DNA of 64,000 nucleotides, taken from NCBI GenBank assembly GCA_020725545.1, contig DYEV01000030.1:183625-247624 (forward strand). Direction: 5' to 3'. Below the pieces are notes generated by a model that did no database searches, had not been told where the DNA came from, and saw nothing but the letters and a program-made list of their open reading frames with translations. The stretch is from Desulfobacca sp. (GTDB lineage: Bacteria; Desulfobacterota; Desulfobaccia; Desulfobaccales; Desulfobaccaceae). How positions within the stretch are numbered: the stretch's first letter is position 1; the number at the start of each line of letters is the position of its first letter. Below, piece by piece: positions 17,126 to 25,564 of this stretch. The position numbers and the translations under genes were made by a program.

Positions 17126-17650
17126 TCAGATGGGCACGGCGGTGAAGCGGCAGATGCGGTCACCGCTGCCCCAGCAGTCCACTTCCTTGACCTGAAAATC
17201 CTTGCCGGTGTAAGCCAGGAGCACGCCGGCCAGAAAGCCTTCGTCATAGATGCAGATCTGTTCGTCGCAGACCGGCAGGCCGGAGCAGTCCAGGTCTTCG
17301 GCGATGGTGATGACAAAGGAGCCCTGGTCGTAATCCGCGGATTCCACCCGGAAAATGCCGATGCCCAGATCTCTCATGTGCTGCTGGATGGCCGTGCAGA
17401 AGCCCTGCATGTCCTTGGCGTCGGCCAGGAGGTTGCGACAGAATTCTTCGCCAGCCTTTTTGCCGGCCTCGTAGAAAATGCGGTCTGCGGTCTCCACGCC
17501 GAAATCCCGGATGAGGAGATCCCGGAGGGTGTATTGCATGAGCCGGTAGACGGCCAGGTGCATCATGGGGCCGAGATTGGGCCGGCCCGCTTCGATGTCG
17601 CCCAACATATTCCAGCTGAATTGACTCTCGTCTCGTTCTTCTCGAAACAT
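17126..17650 (-). CDS. V4R-domain protein
   Basis: 174 aa. C-terminal V4R (4-vinyl reductase) small-molecule-binding domain with conserved cysteines (LDCSGLP, CDEQICIYDEGFLAGVL, VDCWGSGDRICRFTAVP). The N-terminal half is helical (YTLRDLLIRDFGVETADRIFYEAGKKAGEEF), typical of V4R sensors. It lies directly before the cyclase gene, so it may supply a ligand signal to it; that link is inferred. Confidence 0.8.
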   Translation of the reverse strand: MFREERDESQFSWNMLGDIEAGRPNLGPMMHLAVYRLMQYTLRDLLIRDFGVETADRIFYEAGKKAGEEFCRNLLADAKDMQGFCTAIQQHMRDLGIGIFRVESADYDQGSFVITIAEDLDCSGLPVCDEQICIYDEGFLAGVLLAYTGKDFQVKEVDCWGSGDRICRFTAVPI

Positions 17651-17727
17651 TGCCGCTGCCCTCCGGAGATTTTTCTGTTACTGTATCTGAAAGAGGGGGC
17701 AAAAGAAAGTGATGGGAGGGCTCAATG

Positions 17728-17820
17728 GGTTGTTGAAAAAGAGCTTTTCGGGGGGGCAAAAGGGTGCGGCCCCCTGCCCCCTCCCCAAAAAACCCCTCCC
17801 CCAACCCCAAAGCCTGTCAA
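17728..17820 (+). repeat. Dispersed GC-rich repeat R1, copy A
   Basis: Starts GGTTGTTGAAAAAG and carries GCGGCCCCCTGCCCCCTCCCC then CCCCTCCCCCAACCCCAAAGCC. Related copies lie at 22983-23070 (inverted), 27244-27333 and 63610-63714. Confidence 0.6.
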
Positions 17821-17872
17821 GGCAGAAGCGGCCTTGACCCTGGCCGAACATACCTCGGATTGGCGGATCACT

Positions 17873-18307
17873 ATGATTATTACGGAAGAGATTACCATCA
17901 AGGCCCCCCTGCACCGAGTCTGGCAGGTCTTTGCCAACATCGCCGACTGGCAGAAATGGAATTCCGTCTGCCAGGATTGTTGTTTCATCAGCGGCAAGGA
18001 GATAGCCCCGAGGGCTTGTCTGGCCTTCACCCTGAGGCCGTATTACCTTCCCATCGAAATACAGCCAAAGGTCACCACATGTGTGCCGATGCGAGAAGTG
18101 GTCTGGGAGGGGCAGCGCCTGGGCGTGCATGCTGTGCACCGCTTCGAGTTCCGCGAAGACAACGGTCAGGTTACCATCATTAGCACCGAGGAATTCGGCG
18201 GACCGCTCTTTTTCCTGGCCCGCCTCATCTTGGTGCACCGGCGACTGCAACAATTGACCCGCCAGCTTTTGCAGGATATCAAACGGGCGGCGGAAGCATG
18301 TGGTTAG
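17873..18307 (+). CDS. SRPBCC (START-like) family protein
   Basis: 144 aa. MIITEEITIKAPLHRVWQVF and DWQKWNSVCQ are typical of the polyketide-cyclase/START fold that binds hydrophobic ligands. C-terminal helix (LILVHRRLQQLTRQLLQDIK). The upstream frame is open far to the left but is antisense to the V4R gene; ATG 17873 matches the family start, although its Shine-Dalgarno is weak. Overlaps the end of the convergent gene by 29 bp. Confidence 0.7.
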   Translation: MIITEEITIKAPLHRVWQVFANIADWQKWNSVCQDCCFISGKEIAPRACLAFTLRPYYLPIEIQPKVTTCVPMREVVWEGQRLGVHAVHRFEFREDNGQVTIISTEEFGGPLFFLARLILVHRRLQQLTRQLLQDIKRAAEACG

Positions 18308-18881
18308 TGGCCGGTAAGAAAATGGCCAAAGGAAAAGGGATGAGAGATGACCAATTATCCTCACTTTCCCCTGCCCTCTGCCTACTGCTCACGGGCAGGG
18401 CGCGACGCTGTAATGAAGTCTGCCCAGACCGGGAGCAGAGCTGGGCCCACAACGCCCGTTGCAGGGTCCAGACCCCGTGGGCATCTTTGGCCAGCCACAG
18501 CCGCCAGCGGGCCCCGGCCACGGCGTCATCCGGGTAGCCGGCTTCGGTCACGGTTACCAGAGCCGTTTCGCGACTCTCCGGCGGTGTGCGTACCTCAATG
18601 AACTTGGTGTGGCCCCGCATTTCTGTGCCGACAAACCGCAGGGCCACCAATACCGCCTCCCTGGTCCAGGACTCGTCCTGGGCCGCGGCCTGCTGCACCT
18701 GCGCGTTACCGGCAGCAACGTCCAATGGCTTGACAGAGGGCACCTCGACCTCGGAGACGCCAAAATCCTTCCGGTCCTGGGCCATATTTGGCCCGGCCAG
18801 GGCAGACCCTCCCGGCCAAAGGGCCAGCAGCAGTAAAACCGGCCACATGCAGCCTTTATTCTTTCCCAGCAACGGTGCCAT
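18279..18881 (-). CDS. Hypothetical exported protein, 200 aa
   Basis: Not recognised. Signal peptide (MWPVLLLLALWPGGSALAG), then a soluble domain with a beta-rich centre (FIEVRTPPESRETALVTVTEAG, RWRLWLAKDAHGVWTLQRALWA). The last 40 residues (after the WTLQRALWA strand) are low-complexity and overlap the convergent SRPBCC gene, so the true stop may have been lost by mutation and the tail may be recent. Starts 15 nt after the lipocalin-like gene. Confidence 0.55.
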   Translation of the reverse strand: MAPLLGKNKGCMWPVLLLLALWPGGSALAGPNMAQDRKDFGVSEVEVPSVKPLDVAAGNAQVQQAAAQDESWTREAVLVALRFVGTEMRGHTKFIEVRTPPESRETALVTVTEAGYPDDAVAGARWRLWLAKDAHGVWTLQRALWAQLCSRSGQTSLQRRALPVSSRQRAGESEDNWSSLIPFPLAIFLPATNHMLPPPV

Positions 18882-18895
18882 TGTTCACCTCCGGG

Positions 18896-20056
18896 CTAAA
18901 ACCTGCCCCCCAACGACCCGGCGTACCCGGTCAATTCCACATAGCCCTGGCCGCTGACCGGTTGGCCGTTCTTGGTGCCGGCGACCCGGACGCTCCCTTC
19001 CCAATAGGTGATCTGGGTGCTCTGGGAGGTGATCAACTCCTGGTTGGGGAGGGTGGGCCGGATTTCCAGCTCATAGCCCAGGGCCGGCAGGCTGATTTTC
19101 CAGGCTGCGGGATAGACCGCGCCGGATTTGGGGGATTGCCAGGTTGCCAACGGTTGGATGGCAAAGTCAGCCAGCTGCAGATGGCGGCCCTGGCCTTGAG
19201 GGTCAACCAAGGTTCCCGACGAGAAGGGGTCCAGGCTGCCGTCCTGGTGGCGCAGCACATAGAGCATGAGATCATGGCCGTCGTCCAGTTGCAGGGAGAA
19301 CCAGTCCCAGCCGGTCTGATAAGGGGCCAGCTGGCTGCTGGAGAATTCGTGGTCCATCCAGCTCTGACCCTGAACTTTGTAAGTGCGACCTCGGTAGCTC
19401 AAAGTTCCTTGGGTGGCCAGCCGGGTCAGGGAATAATAGTGGCTGGCATAACCCTCGCCGGCGGCCTTTTGACTGACGCCGTCGATGCCGTGCCTGACCG
19501 GGGGCTTGGCGGGGGTTAGGCGGAGGTCTAAGCTGAGATTGACGGCCACGGCTTGCAGATGATGCACTCCGCCCTGCAACTCTGCCTGCCAATTATCGAT
19601 CCAGACGCGGTAGCGGTCCACCTCGGCGCCGGACATTCCCAGGGCGCCCCGCCCCACCTTCTCATAGTAGACGAAGCGGCGCCCCTGGATGTCGGTCAGG
19701 GCCAGATGGGCAAAGTAGAGGGTGTGCAGCGACCAGGCCGAGCGGGCCTGGGGATCGGGGCGGCGCACTCCTACCCGGAAAAAGGTGAGCTGGTAGCTGA
19801 ACGGTTCCCCCTGCTCGCCGGTCAGATGGCCGGTGTAATACCACCATTCCGTCTTAAAATCGGGGTGGGCGGCGTGATCCCGGGGGAAGGCGTACTGCCA
19901 GCCTGGGCGGGAAAGGCGGAAGTTCTCCTCGGCCGAAGTTGCGGCAACATATAGAAAAACCAAAAGAAGCGCCAGAAACAGAACGCCCCAACCCTGGAGC
20001 ACCTGTCTCCGGCACCAAAACCAGCCCCTGACTCCTGGCCCCTGTCCGCTAGCCAC
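18896..20056 (-). CDS. CrtC/AttH-type lipocalin-fold protein
   Basis: 386 aa from GTG 20056. One N-terminal membrane or signal segment (GVLFLALLLVFLYVAATSA), then the double-lipocalin fold of the carotenoid 1,2-hydratase (CrtC)/AttH family, with HPDFKTEWWYYTGHL, SWMDHEFSSSQL and GWDWFSLQLDDGHDLMLY. No carotenoid genes are nearby, so a hydratase role is unlikely to be assignable; hydrolase-like or lipid-binding roles are open. Separated by 3 nt from the ilvA stop. Confidence 0.8.
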   Translation of the reverse strand: MASGQGPGVRGWFWCRRQVLQGWGVLFLALLLVFLYVAATSAEENFRLSRPGWQYAFPRDHAAHPDFKTEWWYYTGHLTGEQGEPFSYQLTFFRVGVRRPDPQARSAWSLHTLYFAHLALTDIQGRRFVYYEKVGRGALGMSGAEVDRYRVWIDNWQAELQGGVHHLQAVAVNLSLDLRLTPAKPPVRHGIDGVSQKAAGEGYASHYYSLTRLATQGTLSYRGRTYKVQGQSWMDHEFSSSQLAPYQTGWDWFSLQLDDGHDLMLYVLRHQDGSLDPFSSGTLVDPQGQGRHLQLADFAIQPLATWQSPKSGAVYPAAWKISLPALGYELEIRPTLPNQELITSQSTQITYWEGSVRVAGTKNGQPVSGQGYVELTGYAGSLGGRF

Positions 20057-20059
20057 TGT

Positions 20060-21265
20060 TCACCCCTCCTGCACCCGATAACCCGCTGCCGTCAAGGTTG
20101 CCATAATCTTGTCGCAATGGTCGGCGCCCAGCGTCTCCAGATCAATCTTCACCCGGGTATCCTGGAGGGGGAGGTCCAGAGCCAAACGGTCATGGCTGAG
20201 GGACAGGATATTGGCCCCGGCTTGGCCGAGCAGGGTGGTCAAGCGGCCCAGGGAGCCGGGACTGTCCGGCAGGACGACGCTAAGGCTGAGCAGGCGCCGG
20301 GAGTGTAAGAGCCCCCGTTGGACGACTCGCTCCAGGAGGGGGACGTCCATATTGCCGCCGCTGATGACCAAGACTACCCGGCGGCCTAAATCGGCGTCGG
20401 CCAACTGCCGCAGCAGGGCCGCGGCCGGGACGGCGCCAGCGCCTTCGCTGAGGATTTTCTTTCTTTCCAGGAGTAGAAGCACCGCGTCGGCGATCTGATC
20501 TTCGCTGACCAGGGCCAGGCCGTCCAGATAACGCTGTAGGATGGGAAAAGTATGCTCGCCCAAACGGGTGACATTGATGCCGTCGGCCAGGGTGGGGGCG
20601 CCGGCCACGGCGACGGGGTGTCCGGCGGCAAACGCCGCCTGGGCCGAGGGCACCAGTTGAGTCTGAACCCCATAGACGCGCACGCGGGGGTTGGATTCTT
20701 TTACTGCTACCGCCACGCCGGCGGCCAGGCCGCCGCCGCCCACCGGCATGAGGACCGCATCGAGGTCAGGGAAGGCGGCCACCAGTTCCAACCCCAAGGT
20801 GCCCTGCCCGGCGATGATTTCGGGATCATCAAAGGGATGCACGAAGGTCAAACCAGCCTGAGCCAATTCTTGGGCTTTGGCCAAGGCTTCGGCCAGGGTC
20901 TGGCCATGGCGGACCACGGTGCCGCCATAGCTTTCGGTGGCCAACTGTTTGGAGAGGGAGGCCCATTGGGGCATGATGATGGTGGCCGGTCGTCCGGCCA
21001 GGGCCGCGGCATAGGCCACGCCTTGGGCGTGATTGCCGGCTGAGGCCGCCACTACGCCGCTGGCTGTCTCGACCACCGGCAGCAGCTTCAGCTTGTTCAG
21101 GGAGCCCCGCAGCTTGAAGGACCCGGTAGTCTGGAGGTTCTCCAGTTTCAGAAAGACCTGCCGACCACTCCGCCGGCTAAGCGTTTGGGAGTAGACCAGC
21201 GGCGTCCGGATAATCTGGCCAACCAGGCGCTCCTGGGCCGCCTGAATTTCCCGCAAGGTTACCAT
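20060..21265 (-). CDS. ilvA: Threonine ammonia-lyase with ACT domain
   Basis: 401 aa; PLP enzyme deaminating threonine to 2-oxobutanoate for isoleucine synthesis or threonine breakdown. Seen: RTPLVYSQTLS, PLP lysine in TTGSFKLRGSLNKL, ASAGNHAQGVAYAA, VGGGGLAAGV, VISGGNMD, and a single C-terminal ACT domain (LSVVLPDSPGSLGRLTTLL). This length is that of the short, single-ACT type. Start taken at ATG 21265 (AAGGGA upstream); a longer frame to 21313 adds 16 residues of no family similarity. Confidence 0.9.
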   Translation of the reverse strand: MVTLREIQAAQERLVGQIIRTPLVYSQTLSRRSGRQVFLKLENLQTTGSFKLRGSLNKLKLLPVVETASGVVAASAGNHAQGVAYAAALAGRPATIIMPQWASLSKQLATESYGGTVVRHGQTLAEALAKAQELAQAGLTFVHPFDDPEIIAGQGTLGLELVAAFPDLDAVLMPVGGGGLAAGVAVAVKESNPRVRVYGVQTQLVPSAQAAFAAGHPVAVAGAPTLADGINVTRLGEHTFPILQRYLDGLALVSEDQIADAVLLLLERKKILSEGAGAVPAAALLRQLADADLGRRVVLVISGGNMDVPLLERVVQRGLLHSRRLLSLSVVLPDSPGSLGRLTTLLGQAGANILSLSHDRLALDLPLQDTRVKIDLETLGADHCDKIMATLTAAGYRVQEG

Positions 21266-21340
21266 GTCCCTTGACCGCCTGACCGTATTTGCGGCTGCCG
21301 TGGGAGGCGGCAAGTTGGTTGCGCAGCGGCACGATATTTC

Positions 21341-21778
21341 CTAAGCAAGTTGGGCCTTTCGCCAGCCGGCGTCCTTCAGCTCCTGGACATGCCGGAGCAT
21401 GGTTTCCTTCAAGGCGTTAATATAGGCCAGCCGATCCTGCTGCAGGATCGGCGCCAGCGCGGCATGCAGGCGGGTGCGAACTGCCAAGTCCTGGGGGGTC
21501 AGACCGTTCCAACTGCAGTAGCCCTGGTCAAAGAGAAAATCCGGGGTGATCTCCTCAACAATGCCCTTATCCCAAAAGAAAAATTTCGCCCCTTCGATGT
21601 CGTATTCCAAAATCCAACCGCAATCCTCGGTCATAATGGTGGGATCCCACTCAGCTTGCTCTCGACACTCCGGACAATAGAGATTCACCAGGATACCCTC
21701 AGGCAGGATGTTGTCCCGGTGCATAAAGTGGGCTTCTTGGCGGCCGCAAACACAGCTGCGGCGGAGGCTCAGGCACAT
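21341..21778 (-). CDS. Hypothetical zinc-ribbon-like protein, 145 aa
   Basis: Not recognised by name. Start ATG 21778 has AAGGAG upstream. N-terminal cysteines (SCVCGRQEAHF ... NLYCPECREQAEW) suggest a zinc ribbon; then WILEYDIEGAKFFFWDKGIVEEITPDFLFDQGYCSW, and a helical C-terminus. No enzyme motif. Confidence 0.65.
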   Translation of the reverse strand: MCLSLRRSCVCGRQEAHFMHRDNILPEGILVNLYCPECREQAEWDPTIMTEDCGWILEYDIEGAKFFFWDKGIVEEITPDFLFDQGYCSWNGLTPQDLAVRTRLHAALAPILQQDRLAYINALKETMLRHVQELKDAGWRKAQLA

Positions 21779-22064
21779 CCTTCTACTCCTTCCGTGGTTT
21801 ATCTTCCAATCATAACATAGTATCTGGTCACGCTTATGGCAATGTTGAATTTTGGGGAGGGATGATTTTTCCAGCGGAGGGCCATGAGGGATGGGATGCC
21901 GAAGGTTAGGAAGACAATAATCGCTCCTCCTTATGAGGAGTTGGCCTCTAAACTTGCTAATTCCCACATTGGTGGACAGACGTCGGTTCAGAACAATCCA
22001 ATTTTCCCAGTATATCACTTAGTGGTATAGTTTTACTGGCATGTGGCACATTTTTTTGACTACC

Positions 22065-22215
22065 AAAGCTCGATGGAAGAACTGCCACCATTGCCATCTG
22101 CAGCGAGGTCGCCCTGCTTATGTGGCGGTTTGCCGGTGAGTTGACAAAGGAGCAAAAACCATCGAGGTGGCGTGTGTTGGAACCCATGAAAAAGCCGACT
22201 ACGACGGATTATGTG
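22065..22215 (+). pseudogene. Remnant of a HigB/RelE-type toxin gene
   Basis: In the frame of 22065, the translation RPAYVAVCR-stop-VDKGAKTIEVACVGTHEKADYD resembles the C-terminal end of HigB-like mRNA interferases, which typically end in GTHEKADY. The frame has a stop at 22137-22139, and no N-terminal half was found upstream. It overlaps the start of the antitoxin remnant, the usual arrangement for such pairs. Confidence 0.5.
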
Positions 22216-22508
22216 GAAATTAAATTTCGCATACCTTTATGGAGTTTGGCTGAAATCAAAAAAAGGTGGCTCAAAACGGGGAGAGGAGGCAGTGCCGTGG
22301 CGGGAGGTTTTTTCCATCCTTTCAGCCAGGTGTGGCGCTGCGGCGAGCCCGGAAAAAAGAGGGTCTGACGCAAAAGGACTTGGCTCGTCTCATCGGCGTC
22401 AGCCAGAACCCTATCTCAGCCATGGAGCATGGCAAACGCCCCATTGGCATAGAGATGGCCAAACGGTTGGCCAGTGTGCTGAAATTGGCTTACCGGGTGT
22501 TTTTGTGA
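22186..22508 (+). pseudogene. Frameshifted XRE-type antitoxin gene
   Basis: Three reading frames must be joined: MKKPTTTDYVEIKFRIPLWS...EIKKRWLKTG (frame of 22186), REEAVPWREVFS (frame of 22211) and GVALRRARKKEGLTQKDLAR plus the rest of a Cro/CI-type HTH (frame of 22266). The joined product resembles HTH antitoxins partnered with HigB/RelE toxins. At least two frameshifts show the gene is dead; an 80-aa HTH peptide could still be made from 22266. Confidence 0.6.
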
Positions 22509-22581
22509 GTGGCAGTCAGTCGTGTCCGGTAAGGTTTTTGCAGGCAGCACGGCGCGCTCCGAATTTATCTCATGTTGGCCC

Positions 22582-22646
22582 CTGCTGTCATTCTGAGGGA
22601 GCGAAACGACCGAAGAATCTTAGACCCGGCGCGTCGCTCAGGATGA
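22582..22646. repeat. Dispersed intergenic repeat (GTCATTCTGAGGGAGCGAA type)
   Basis: Contains TGTCATTCTGAGGGAGCGAA and GAAGAATCTTAG, followed by TCGCTCAGGATGA. Short sequences of this type recur in many bacterial genomes and are of unknown origin; only one copy is in this window. Confidence 0.45.
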
Positions 22647-22747
22647 AAAGATGAGCTTCATCCTTCTCAGGAAAAGCTAGTTACCCTCTTGGGGAAGGTT
22701 ATAACCCCCCTGCAAATAATCTACCGGACACGCATGATCTTTTTTGG

Positions 22748-22782
22748 AAAAAAACGGGGCGGGCCTTTTTGGGGTCCGCCCC
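22748..22782 (-). terminator. Rho-independent terminator of the hydrogenase operon
   Basis: Stem GGGGCGGACC / GGCCCGCCCC on the minus strand (10 bp, one G-U), followed on that strand by a run of seven T. It lies about 310 nt downstream of the mvhA stop, with no gene between. Confidence 0.6.
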
Positions 22783-22982
22783 TTTGGCACATAACCGAGG
22801 AGAGGTTATGAAGGTTAGGGGTTAGGGATATGAGGACTGTATGGCGAAGAGAAAGCTTTGAAAACGGTTTCTAGTTTCTGGTATCCGGTTGCTGGTTGTT
22901 TCCAGGTATAATCCGCATGATAGGCGTGCTGTGCACGCCATGAGCGGCGGCCGCCGGCCGCCCTGGATATCTGCTGGCTCTC

Positions 22983-23070
22983 GGCTTTTGGCGCAGCCCA
23001 AAGCCCCCCATCGGGGTGGGGGGAGGGGTTTCAGGGCAGGGGGCTGTGCCCCCTGGCCTCCTCCCTGGAA
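22983..23070 (-). repeat. Dispersed GC-rich repeat R1, copy B (inverted)
   Basis: Minus-strand reading gives GGCCAGGGGGCACAGCCCCC, AACCCCTCCCCCCACCCC and GGCTTTGGGCTGCGCCAAAA, matching copies C and D closely. Sits directly after mvhA. Confidence 0.6.
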
Positions 23071-23095
23071 TTTACTTTTCCGCACCTAAATTGGC

Positions 23096-24598
23096 TTACT
23101 TGGCTGTGGTGACCAGGTTCCCCTGGGCGTCAAAGACCTCGATCTCGACCATGCGACCGCCATCCAGGCGGTGGGTGGCGCAGCTCAGTCAGGGATCGTA
23201 GGCGCGCACCGCCATTTCCACCTTGTTGAGGGCTTCCTCGGTAATCACCCCTTTGCTGATGACCGCGTCGGCGGCGGCCCGGATGCTCATGTTCATGGGC
23301 GCCACGTTGTGGGTGGTACCGACGATGAGGTTGGCCCGGGAGATGCAGCCGTTGTCATCGGTGGAGTAATCGTGAATCAGCGTGCCCCGGGGGGCCTCCA
23401 CGCAGCCGATGCCCCGGCCGGCCTGGGGGGTTACCTCGTTGCGCACGTGGTGATCGGTGATGGTCTCGTCTTCCAGGAGTTCGATGACCCGCTCGCAGGC
23501 GTAGACCAATTCGATCAACCGGGCCCAATGGTAAAGCATGGTGGATTGGGCCGGCCGCCCGAATTTGGCCCGGAATTCCTCCAATTCGGCCTGAGCGTAG
23601 GGCGTGTTGATCTTGTCGCAGACATTCAGCCGGGCCAGGGTGTTGACCCGGTAGATGCCCTTGGGCTGTTTCAAGTCCATGGAAAAGCCTTCGTTCCAGG
23701 TCCGGGCATAAGGGAATTTGCAATAGGACCAGTCTTCGATGTGCTCGCCCAGGAAGTCCACATACTGCTCGTAGCTGAAATCCTGGTAGCTGCCGTCGGG
23801 TTTCATGAGACGGAGCACACCGTCAAACAGGGTCAGGGAGCCGTCTTGGGGTTTGACGGTGCCCAGGAAGCCGGTCCTGATCTCGCCCAGCTTCAGGGTC
23901 GCTTCATCCAGGTTGGCGAAGATATTCTTTTTAGCAAAGTCGATGCAGAAGCGGGCGAATTCCAGTTGCTCCCGGCTTTTGGCCAGCATCTCCTGGCGTT
24001 CATCCTCACGCATGGGTTTGGCAAAGCCGCCGGGCACCACGACGATGGGATGGATGACTTTGCCGGCGAACTTTTCGATCATCATCTGGCCCATCTGGCG
24101 CATCTTCACCACCTGGGTGGCCAACTCCGGCGCGGCCTGGACAATGCCCAGGACGTTGCGCACCTTATAATCGGCCCCGGCCCCCAGGACAAAGTCGGGC
24201 GCCGCCAGGAAGAAGAAGTGCAGGATCTTGTCATTGATCTGGGCCATGACCTGCATCAGCTCCCGGAGCTTGACGCCGGTGGGCGGCACCTGGGCGTTGA
24301 AGCAGCCGTCCACCGCTTTGTTGGAGGCGGTGTGGTGCATCCAGGGGCAGATGCCGCAGATGCGGTTGACGATCTTGGGAACTTCCTCGGCCGGCTTGCC
24401 TTCGATGAATTTTTCAAAACCCCGCAATGACATAATGTTGAACCGGGTATCAGCTACATTGCCCTGCTCATCCAGGGTAATGGCGATGCGGGCGTGCCCC
24501 TCGATGCGGGTAATGGGCTGTATATTGATAACCTGGCGATGCGGCGCTCCATGGGTCATGGTCTGCTCGGCGCCGACTGCGATAACAGTTTGAGACAT
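23096..24598 (-). CDS. mvhA: [NiFeSe] hydrogenase large subunit, MvhA/VhuA type (TGA read as Sec470)
   Basis: Catalytic subunit that splits or makes H2 at a Ni-Fe site. N-terminal ligand motif RICGICP (79-85). The normal C-terminal motif DPCxxC appears as D-P-TGA-L-S-C: TGA at 23189-23191 is codon 470 and the frame continues 30 codons (LSCATHRLDGGRMVEIEVFD...) to TAA at 23096-23098. The full product is 500 aa. Sec at this ligand position is known in [NiFeSe] enzymes and VhuU. A SECIS-like hairpin follows. The tail after CATHR is the usual site of removal by the maturation protease, whose gene opens this operon. Gene calling that stops at TGA would lose the active-site ligands. Confidence 0.92.
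23156..23172 (-). promoter_or_regulatory. SECIS-like hairpin of mvhA
   Basis: Begins 16 nt after the TGA: perfect 6-bp stem ACCGCC / GGCGGT, loop TGGAT. Distance and a G early in the loop fit the minimal bacterial SECIS. Confidence 0.8.
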
Positions 24599-24607
24599 AT
24601 TTCCTCC

Positions 24608-25552
24608 TTACCGACTCCTGGCCGCCTTGGGCCGCAGGAGACCATGGGCGCCGGAAAACTCCAATAGGGTCGATTTTTCGGTGATGGACTTGATATCCAC
24701 CTTATTGCTGGCCAGGGCGTTGAGGTAATCCAGCAATTGGTTGCCTTCCTGCTGCACCGGTCCGAAGCAGCCCTGGCAGGGGACCCGGGCCAGGATGCAG
24801 CGGGGCGCTTCCCCGTGTTTGCCGGCACAGCCGCCCCGGGTGACCGGTCCCATGCACTGCAGCCCCTGTTCCAGCAGACAATGCATCTCGCTCACCGGTT
24901 TGCTGGGGTCATAATGGGCGTTGCGGGTGAAGCGGTTCATATGCTTCAAGTTGCCTTTGCCCATCTTGATGGTGGGGCAGGTGTCACAGACGCTCTTCAT
25001 GGGCAGCTGCGGCGGCCGGCCTTCCAACAGGGCTAGAATGGCCTCGCCGATCCAATCGGGGTGAGGCGGGCAGCCGGGCAGATAGATATCCACCTTGATC
25101 TTTTCATCCAGGGCGTAGGAGCGGTCCAGACAGGCCGGCAGCACAGGATCGCTGGGCGTGTCATGGGCATCCGTAGTCTCTGAGGTCCGGTAATACCGTT
25201 CGAAAAGCTCTTCATTGTGCCACTGGTTGATCAGGGCTGGGATGCCGCCGTGAGTGGCACAGGTACCCAAAGCAATGATGACATCACAGGCCTGGCGCAT
25301 GGCCGCGGCAATCTCCAGGTGTTCCTGGTTGCGGATACCGCCGGTGATGATGCCCACGGTGGCTTTAGGGATGTCGATATGATGCGTATCGCCCGCCCCG
25401 GTCTGGCCGAAGTATTTGTGATCCATGAGGACCGGGATATGGACAAATTCCAGGTGGGGCAGGACTTCCAAGAGGGTCTCGCCCAGGTTGAGGATGGCGA
25501 TCTCACACCCGGAACAGGAATTAAGCCATTCTTCTGCGACTTTGACTGGCAT
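24608..25552 (-). CDS. mvhG: Hydrogenase small subunit, MvhG type
   Basis: 314 aa iron-sulfur subunit carrying electrons from the Ni-Fe site. NSCSGCEIAILNLGE is the proximal-cluster motif; ALGTCATHGGIPAL and YLPGCPPHPDWIGEAIL supply the next ligands; C-terminal cysteines (VCDTCP, GGCAGKHGEAPRC, VPCQGCFGP) hold the medial and distal clusters. No Tat signal, so cytoplasmic. 9 nt upstream of mvhA. Confidence 0.92.
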   Translation of the reverse strand: MPVKVAEEWLNSCSGCEIAILNLGETLLEVLPHLEFVHIPVLMDHKYFGQTGAGDTHHIDIPKATVGIITGGIRNQEHLEIAAAMRQACDVIIALGTCATHGGIPALINQWHNEELFERYYRTSETTDAHDTPSDPVLPACLDRSYALDEKIKVDIYLPGCPPHPDWIGEAILALLEGRPPQLPMKSVCDTCPTIKMGKGNLKHMNRFTRNAHYDPSKPVSEMHCLLEQGLQCMGPVTRGGCAGKHGEAPRCILARVPCQGCFGPVQQEGNQLLDYLNALASNKVDIKSITEKSTLLEFSGAHGLLRPKAARSR

Positions 25553-25564
25553 GGGACCTCCCTC

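Larger units (their letters stand above)
22509..23095. other. Gene-free stretch with repeats and a terminator
   Basis: Holds a widespread-looking intergenic repeat (22582-22646), a leftward terminator (22748-22782), a diverged repeat shared with 3857-3897 (22927-22967) and repeat R1 copy B. No gene supported. Confidence 0.6.

Noticed and set aside
22137..22139. TGA in the toxin remnant as a further selenocysteine codon
   Set aside because: Not at a Cys position of the family, no hairpin at the right distance, and the locus has other frameshifts.
23171..24430. 419-codon plus-strand frame over mvhA
   Set aside because: Shadow of the hydrogenase large subunit, whose motifs are clear on the minus strand.
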